The notes under the pieces were generated by a model. The model was not told where the DNA came from and ran no database searches. It saw only the letters and a list, made by a program, of their open reading frames with translations. 64,000 nt of DNA from Arcicella sp034931005 (GTDB lineage: Bacteria; Bacteroidota; Bacteroidia; Cytophagales; Spirosomataceae): contig NZ_JAYGIN010000023.1 of NCBI RefSeq assembly GCF_034931005.1, positions 1-64,000 on the forward strand, read 5' to 3'. The position numbers and the translations under genes were made by a program. Below, in pieces: positions 58,663-64,000 of this stretch. The stretch's first letter is position 1. Each line of letters begins with the position of its first letter.

Positions 58663-61515
58663 ATGAATACATTATTATTATTGAAAAAAAACGGCATTTG
58701 TTTATTGCTAATCTTGTGTAGTCATATAATTTTTGCACAGAACAATAAAATTTCTGGAAAAGTTACAGACACGAAAGGAGAAGCCTTAGCGGGTGCATCG
58801 GTCACTATCAAAGGAGCAAATAAAGGCTCTTTGACTGACAAAAATGGAGACTTCTCAATTGCCAATGTTAATAATGGCACAGTCAAATTATCTATTTCAT
58901 TTATTGGATTTACTACCAAAGAAGTAAACGTAACGGTTCCTCAAACAGCCGATTTGTCAGTTACTTTAAGCGATGACGAGACTTCACTCGAAGAAGTTGT
59001 GGTTACAGGTGTTTTTGACAAACGTACCAAAATGAGTGCTTCGGTAGCTATTTCTACGCTCAATGTCAAACAAATTGAAGCGGTTGTTCCGAATAGTTCT
59101 GCTGATTTACTCAAAAATCTGCCAGGCGTTTATGTCAATACTTCAAGAGGTGAAGTAGGAAACTCTATTTATACAAGAGGTTTAAATTATAATGGTGGTT
59201 TTTTCTATGTTTCTATGCAGGAAGACGGCTTGCCAGTGATGGGTATTTCAGGACTTATCCAGCCAGATGCTTATCTTAGAGCAGATGCAACTATCAATAA
59301 AATAGAATCTGTGAGAGGTGGAACTGCCAGTATTTTAGGGCCAAATGCTCCAGGAGGTATCTTTAATTATGTTTCTAAAACTGGCGGACAAACATTTGCG
59401 GGTGAAGCTCGTGCCAGATTTGGATTGGAAGGAAATGGGAAAAATCCATATTATCGTGCTGATTTCAACGTTGGAGGACCACTTTCTAAAGATAAAACCC
59501 TAACGTTTAATGTAGGTGGTTTTTATAGAAGTGCCGATGGCCCTAAATATCCTGGCTATAAACTTAGTTATGGCGGACAAGTAAAGGCAAATATTATCAA
59601 AAACTACAAATCAGGTTCATTGAAACTTTATGCCAAAGTTTTGGACGATAATACGGCACAGTTTGAATATACGCCTTCGGTAGATTTCCAAAATCCAAGA
59701 CCAGCAGGGAGTTTTACCAATACAAGTTCGACCTTGATTCAATCGCAACAATTTACGGTTTTGAAAGCCGTTTCAGGTGCATCGAAAGACATTAATTATG
59801 ATACTCAGAAAGTGGGTTCTTATGATGAAAAATCAATCGGATTAAACTGGGAGCAAACTTTTGGTGAAGGTTGGACTTTCAACAATAATTTAAAATATTC
59901 TGATAAAGATAATATCAGCCAAACTACGGCGGTTGTTTTCCCTTTCAGAGTTGACCAAGTGGTGTTTTATGGGGTTAGTGGCAACGTTGCCAAATTTGGA
60001 ACGTATGAATTTTACAATCCTACAACGGGTCAAAGCTACGGAACTGTACAACAATTGCCCCCAACGCCAACAAGTGGAGGTATTCGTTTTATTCCAAACA
60101 ATTTGAGTTTACCAGGAGGCGATGTTTTACAAAATGCGGTATTCTACAATCCAAATCCGTATGGAGAAGTTAGCATGAACGATTTTATCGACCAAGCTAC
60201 TATTTCTAAAAAATTGAAAAACATGACCTTTACGGGTGGTTTGTATTACGCTTCAACTAAGGCGAACCGCTTCTCAATGATTCCTGCGGGACAAAGTTTT
60301 GCAACAGTTGAAAACCAACCTAAAACGGTAGCGATTAGATATACAAGTTTGGCAGGAACAAAATTTGAATTGACAAACCCTAATGGAATTACCAACTTTG
60401 GCGGAAGTGGCGTTTATGAAAACGAAGCAAATATCAAACAAACAGCTTTGTTTTTGGGTCATAACTGGGATATTACTGAAAAATTAAACTTCGACTGGGG
60501 TATTCGTGCCGAAACATTCAATATCAAATCAAGTTTTGTAACGCCAAAACGTGTTACTCCTGATAGTCCAACGGGTGCAGACGGCAACGCTACAACTTTA
60601 TACGATAACCGTTTATTTACGGCAAATCCAACGCAAAGTTTTGAAAAAACATTATCATTTAGCGACGTAATTTCATACTCAATGGGTTTAAACTATAAAA
60701 TCCACGATGGATTGGCAGTTTATGGTCGCTATTCTCAAGGACGTAAAACACCTGATTTAAGTTACTTCATGGATATTGCCAATCAGCAACTTACCTCAAA
60801 TATTTCGGTAGAAGCACAAGACATTAAAATGGCAGAATTTGGGGTAAAATACAGAAGTAGAAACTTCAATTTATTCCTAACACCATTCTATACTTTGGCA
60901 GGAAACATTCCTAACTTCCAAATTTTCCAAAATACTGATGCCACTTATTATGCTCCTGCACGTGTATATCAAAAAATCGAAACAAAAGGTTTAGAATTGG
61001 AAGGAAATTATGTTTTCAACAAAAATTTCAGCCTTCGTGTTGTAGGTATTTTACAATCTTCGGTAGCAAAAGAATTTAGTGTTTGGTTAGCAAAAACGAA
61101 TGGCCCTGCTGATGATGAAAAAGTGAGTTATAATGGTAATCAAAACGATAATATCGGTAATATGTTTACCGTAACTCCGACATACAGTAACGATAAATTT
61201 ACGGCATCAATCAACTGGCAATACATGGGTAAACGTTGGGCAAACGTTGGAAATGCCTTCCAATTACCTTCATTCAACTCATTTGATTTGAATACTTCGT
61301 ACAAAATCACGAATAAAGTACAAGCCAATTTATCGATAAATAACCTTTTCGATACTTACGGAATCATGGGTTGGGCTGCTCCAGGTGGTTTCCCTGCGGC
61401 ATTGGATACACAAGGATTTACCAAAGCAATGCTTGATGCTAATCCTCAAGCTATCTATGCAACATTGCCAATCATGCCAAGAGCCTATTTCTTGACACTT
61501 TCATATAAATTTTAA
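58663..61515 (+). CDS. TonB-dependent outer membrane receptor
   Basis: 950 residues from the ATG at 58663; the frame also runs 9 codons upstream to a TTG at 58636, less likely. Signal peptide ends SHIIFAQNN. Carboxypeptidase-regulatory-like domain at about 27-105 (ISGKVTDTKGEALAGASVTI), plug at about 110-240 (SADLLKNLPGVYVNTSRGEV, RGGTASILGPNAPGGIFNYV), then a 22-strand barrel to the end, closing RAYFLTLSYKF with a terminal Phe. The GPNAPGG plug type resembles siderophore/small-molecule receptors more than SusC. No SusD follows, so it is not a Sus pair. It imports the substrate of the locus across the outer membrane using ExbBD-TonB energy. Confidence 0.93.
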   Translation: MNTLLLLKKNGICLLLILCSHIIFAQNNKISGKVTDTKGEALAGASVTIKGANKGSLTDKNGDFSIANVNNGTVKLSISFIGFTTKEVNVTVPQTADLSVTLSDDETSLEEVVVTGVFDKRTKMSASVAISTLNVKQIEAVVPNSSADLLKNLPGVYVNTSRGEVGNSIYTRGLNYNGGFFYVSMQEDGLPVMGISGLIQPDAYLRADATINKIESVRGGTASILGPNAPGGIFNYVSKTGGQTFAGEARARFGLEGNGKNPYYRADFNVGGPLSKDKTLTFNVGGFYRSADGPKYPGYKLSYGGQVKANIIKNYKSGSLKLYAKVLDDNTAQFEYTPSVDFQNPRPAGSFTNTSSTLIQSQQFTVLKAVSGASKDINYDTQKVGSYDEKSIGLNWEQTFGEGWTFNNNLKYSDKDNISQTTAVVFPFRVDQVVFYGVSGNVAKFGTYEFYNPTTGQSYGTVQQLPPTPTSGGIRFIPNNLSLPGGDVLQNAVFYNPNPYGEVSMNDFIDQATISKKLKNMTFTGGLYYASTKANRFSMIPAGQSFATVENQPKTVAIRYTSLAGTKFELTNPNGITNFGGSGVYENEANIKQTALFLGHNWDITEKLNFDWGIRAETFNIKSSFVTPKRVTPDSPTGADGNATTLYDNRLFTANPTQSFEKTLSFSDVISYSMGLNYKIHDGLAVYGRYSQGRKTPDLSYFMDIANQQLTSNISVEAQDIKMAEFGVKYRSRNFNLFLTPFYTLAGNIPNFQIFQNTDATYYAPARVYQKIETKGLELEGNYVFNKNFSLRVVGILQSSVAKEFSVWLAKTNGPADDEKVSYNGNQNDNIGNMFTVTPTYSNDKFTASINWQYMGKRWANVGNAFQLPSFNSFDLNTSYKITNKVQANLSINNLFDTYGIMGWAAPGGFPAALDTQGFTKAMLDANPQAIYATLPIMPRAYFLTLSYKF

Positions 61516-61531
61516 TCGCTTTTTCATGATT

Positions 61532-61578
61532 AAATCGCCAATAAAGACAGCCTCAAAACTGTCTCTATTGGCGATTTT
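61532..61578 (+). terminator. Hairpin between TonB receptor and MFS genes
   Basis: AAATCGCCAATA plus AGACAG pair with CTGTCT plus TATTGGCGATTT (18 pairs, one mismatch, 8-nt loop). A T-rich end is present. It may reduce read-through into the transporter gene. Confidence 0.8.
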
Positions 61579-61617
61579 GAATACCAATAATTTTCAAAAG
61601 TTAAACATATTTTAAGC

Positions 61618-62793
61618 ATGAAAAAAGGATTTTTTTCTTACGAAAATGGCATTGTGCTTCTGATGGCACTCACCTTTGGTTGTTTGTTTTTTGACCGTTT
61701 GGCACTTAATTTTTTGATGCCCTTCGTTGCCAAAGACTTGAATTTGAACAATACCCAAGTAGGACTTTTAGCAGGTGGATTATCTTTAACTTGGGCATTT
61801 TCGAGCTTTTTTTCTACGGCTTGGGCAGAAACCAACAATAAGAAAAAACTCGTTTTCATCATTGCCGTTTTTACCTTTTCTGTTTGTTCTTTCGGGTCGG
61901 GTTTTGCGGTTTCGTTTACTACTTTATTATTGGCTCGCTTGATGATGGGTTTTGCCGAAGGCCCTGTTATTCCTTTGGCTCAAAATTTTGTAGAAAGAGA
62001 ATCATCACCCAATCGTTTGGGACTTAATGCGGGGATTTTACAAGCCTTTGGCTCTGCTTTATTTGGGTCAATTTTAGCCCCCGTTTTATTGGTTCAAATT
62101 GCCGAAAATATGGGTTGGCGAAATGCTTTTTATGTGGCGGGTGTTCCAGGTTTACTTTTTGGTTTATTAGCGTGGTTTTATGTGAAACCATCAACGGCTG
62201 AAAGTAAAGGTGAAAAGAATGATTCTTCGCTTAATATTTCAGAATTATTAGCTTACAATAATATCAAATGGGGCATTCCTGCGGCTTGTTGCGTGTTTGG
62301 ATGGTGGTTTGCGACTTTACCATTTATTTCAAAATACTTTGTAGAGACACAAGGAATGTCGGCTGACCAAATGGGTAAAACAATGGGATTATTGGGTGTT
62401 TCGGGACTTGTTTCTTCGATTATTGTTCCTGCTTTGTCCGATAAAATTGGCAGAAAACCTGTTTTGTTAGTGGCAATTTCCATCGGAGTTTTATACCCTT
62501 TTGCAGTCTATTTTCTCAATGGTTCTGGACTTCAATTACCTGCCATATTTATTACTTACTGCATGATGGGGACAATTCCTATCATTGCGGCGGTCATTCC
62601 TTCGGCAACTGTTCCAGACCATTTGAAAGCAAAAGCTATCGGTTTAGTTACGGCAATCGGTGAAATTGTTGGAGGCGTTTTGATTCCCGCATTGGCTGGT
62701 ATTTTATCAGATAGTGTTGACCCATCAGCCTTTTTGTGGGTATCGTCGGTTTTGGCGGTTTTAGCGGTGTTTTTTGTCTCGAAACTTAAATAA
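61618..62793 (+). CDS. MFS transporter (anion/organic acid symporter-like)
   Basis: 391 residues with about 12 hydrophobic helices. Near helix 1 it reads FDRLALNFLMPFVAKDLNLN, with LLARLMMGFAEGPVIPLAQN in helix 4 and the central loop after PGLLFGLLAWFYVKPSTAES. The A-motif-like DKIGRKPVLLV is between helices 8 and 9. It looks like the anion:cation or aromatic acid:H+ symporter branch, which carries organic acids. It lies between the TonB receptor and the flavoprotein, so it probably moves the same compound, or its periplasmic product, into the cytoplasm. Inner membrane. Confidence 0.88.
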   Translation: MKKGFFSYENGIVLLMALTFGCLFFDRLALNFLMPFVAKDLNLNNTQVGLLAGGLSLTWAFSSFFSTAWAETNNKKKLVFIIAVFTFSVCSFGSGFAVSFTTLLLARLMMGFAEGPVIPLAQNFVERESSPNRLGLNAGILQAFGSALFGSILAPVLLVQIAENMGWRNAFYVAGVPGLLFGLLAWFYVKPSTAESKGEKNDSSLNISELLAYNNIKWGIPAACCVFGWWFATLPFISKYFVETQGMSADQMGKTMGLLGVSGLVSSIIVPALSDKIGRKPVLLVAISIGVLYPFAVYFLNGSGLQLPAIFITYCMMGTIPIIAAVIPSATVPDHLKAKAIGLVTAIGEIVGGVLIPALAGILSDSVDPSAFLWVSSVLAVLAVFFVSKLK

Positions 62794-62936
62794 AATCGAG
62801 TAGCATTAAGTTAGCAACATTCATACACAAGTACCATAAAACACTATTAATCAGCAAATTAAAACCCTTTAATCAACAAACTTCTACTACTTCTTAACAT
62901 TAACAAAATTAACCTCTCATATTCGTAGAGTAAAAA

Positions 62937-64000
62937 ATGAAAAAAACTCAATCAGATGTAATTATTATAGCAGCTGGAGCCGCAGGGTTAGCGGCCGCAG
63001 TTAGTGCTGCACAGAGTGGTCTATCGGTTACTGTTTTTGAAAAGAATGACGTGACAGGCGGCACGGCAAACCGAGGAATGGGGCCATTGGGTATAGAAAG
63101 TCGCCACACCCGTGCGAGGCTCTTACAACCTACCAAAGATGAAGCTTTCAAAGTATTCATGGATTACACACACTGGCGAGTAGATGCTAAATTGGTACGA
63201 GCTTTTTTGAATAAATCAGGTGATACTATCCATTGGCTTGAGTCTTTGGGAGTTGAATTTGTAGAACCTGCCACTTATTTCACAGGCTCATATCAAACAT
63301 GGCATTTGGTTAAACCCGAAACAGGCCAACCTGGCCCTGGAGGAGCAGCAACTATGATGAAAATATTGACTCAAAAAGCCATTGAATTAGGAGTAGATAT
63401 CATACTCGAAAGTACTGTCAATCAAATCATTAAAGAAAATAATATTGTTGTAGGAGTAAAGGTAACCGATAAAGTAGGCAACAAAATTGAAGCAAGAGCC
63501 AAAGCGGTAATTGTAGCAACTGGTGGCTTTGGCAATAGCCCAGAAATGATAAGAGAACACACAGGCTTTGAAATGGATAAAGACATTTACCCTTTCAGAA
63601 TATCAGGAGTGACAGGTGATGGAATTCGTATGGCTTGGGAAGTTGGTGCTCAAAAAACCGAAATGTCAATGGAATTAGTTTATGGAATGCCAGACCCTAT
63701 GAATGTACCGCCTCAGTTGCACGAAGCCTGTCGTCAACCCCATTTATTCGTTAATTATTTAGGCGAAAGATTTATGAATGAAGCCATCATGGCAAATGTT
63801 ACATTTACGGGCAATGCCCTTTCTCTTCAAAAAGATAAAACAGGATTTTTGATTTTTGATGAAAATATTCTTCAAATCATGGCGAATGATTTTGATACAC
63901 GAAATCGAGTTTTTCCGAAAACTAATTTTGAAAATGCCCAAACCATTATCGACGCATATTTAGCATCTGGAAAAGGCAATTTTTATGTGGCTGATACCAT
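62937..64000 (+). CDS. FAD-dependent oxidoreductase, fumarate reductase flavoprotein-like (3' end outside window)
   Basis: At least 354 residues, cut by the right edge. The start MKKTQSDVIIIAAGAAGLAA is a dinucleotide-fold opening, but the first Gly of GxGxxG is Ala (IAAGAAG). FAD-binding FEKNDVTGGTANRGMGPLGI and VIVATGGFGNSPEMI follow, with substrate-domain parts DGIRMAWEVGAQ and NYLGERFMNEA. The flavoprotein family includes fumarate and urocanate reductases and ketosteroid-like dehydrogenases. The reaction here could be desaturation or reduction of a ring or enoate. It is the last visible gene of the catabolic locus. Confidence 0.85.
   Translation, partial: MKKTQSDVIIIAAGAAGLAAAVSAAQSGLSVTVFEKNDVTGGTANRGMGPLGIESRHTRARLLQPTKDEAFKVFMDYTHWRVDAKLVRAFLNKSGDTIHWLESLGVEFVEPATYFTGSYQTWHLVKPETGQPGPGGAATMMKILTQKAIELGVDIILESTVNQIIKENNIVVGVKVTDKVGNKIEARAKAVIVATGGFGNSPEMIREHTGFEMDKDIYPFRISGVTGDGIRMAWEVGAQKTEMSMELVYGMPDPMNVPPQLHEACRQPHLFVNYLGERFMNEAIMANVTFTGNALSLQKDKTGFLIFDENILQIMANDFDTRNRVFPKTNFENAQTIIDAYLASGKGNFYVADT

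Noticed and set aside
58663..61515. SusC/SusD polysaccharide utilisation locus
   Set aside because: No SusD-like lipoprotein follows the receptor and its plug is of the small-molecule receptor type; a single GH3 gene is not enough.

Overview
The window looks like a low-GC Bacteroidota chromosome, most likely Cytophagales. The evidence is a type IX secretion (T9SS) type-B sorting domain, PorP/SprF and PorE-like partner proteins, a TonB receptor with a carboxypeptidase-like front domain, and short palindromic intergenic repeats. Genus cannot be fixed from the sequence alone. No tRNA, rRNA, CRISPR array, transposase or phage gene was seen.

Layout. (1) 1-12455, minus strand: the 5' part of a giant secreted repeat protein that runs off the left edge, with at least 4151 codons and PKD-like domains followed by DUF11 domains. 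(2) 12.8-18.9 kb: purU, then two paralogous sensor-like regulators (TPR, one membrane helix, C-terminal LuxR-type helix-turn-helix). Both copies carry matching upstream elements, and a repeat-rich 1.3 kb gap lies between them. (3) 18.9-37.5 kb, minus strand: a 4618-residue T9SS adhesin-like protein followed by a PorP/SprF protein and an OmpA/PorE-like protein, the usual secretion partners, and then an HD-domain hydrolase. (4) 38.5-41.3 kb: an ECF sigma factor, a membrane-anchored beta-barrel protein and a second beta-barrel protein, divergent from the adhesin. (5) 41.4-50.9 kb: a complete 4-hydroxybenzoate/protocatechuate to beta-ketoadipate pathway on the minus strand (pcaH, pcaG, pcaB, pcaL, pobA, fused CoA transferase, pcaF). 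It is interrupted by a plus-strand two-gene HNH nuclease cassette and preceded by a divergent AraC regulator. (6) 51.7-64 kb, plus strand: a second, unrecognised catabolic locus with a HisD-family dehydrogenase, SDR, cyclase-family hydrolase, secreted GH3 enzyme, AraC regulator, TonB receptor, MFS transporter and a flavoprotein cut off by the right edge.

How it fits together. PobA makes protocatechuate; PcaGH, PcaB, PcaL, the CoA transferase and PcaF take it to succinyl-CoA and acetyl-CoA. The right-hand locus has the shape of an uptake-and-degradation system (outer membrane receptor, periplasmic glycosidase, inner membrane transporter, cytoplasmic oxidoreductases). It may feed ring compounds into the pca pathway, but that is inference. 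The least explained items are the paired CCGCCA-loop hairpins before both TPR regulators, the 34-bp tandem array related to a palindromic element 35 kb away, and the HNH cassette inside the pca cluster.
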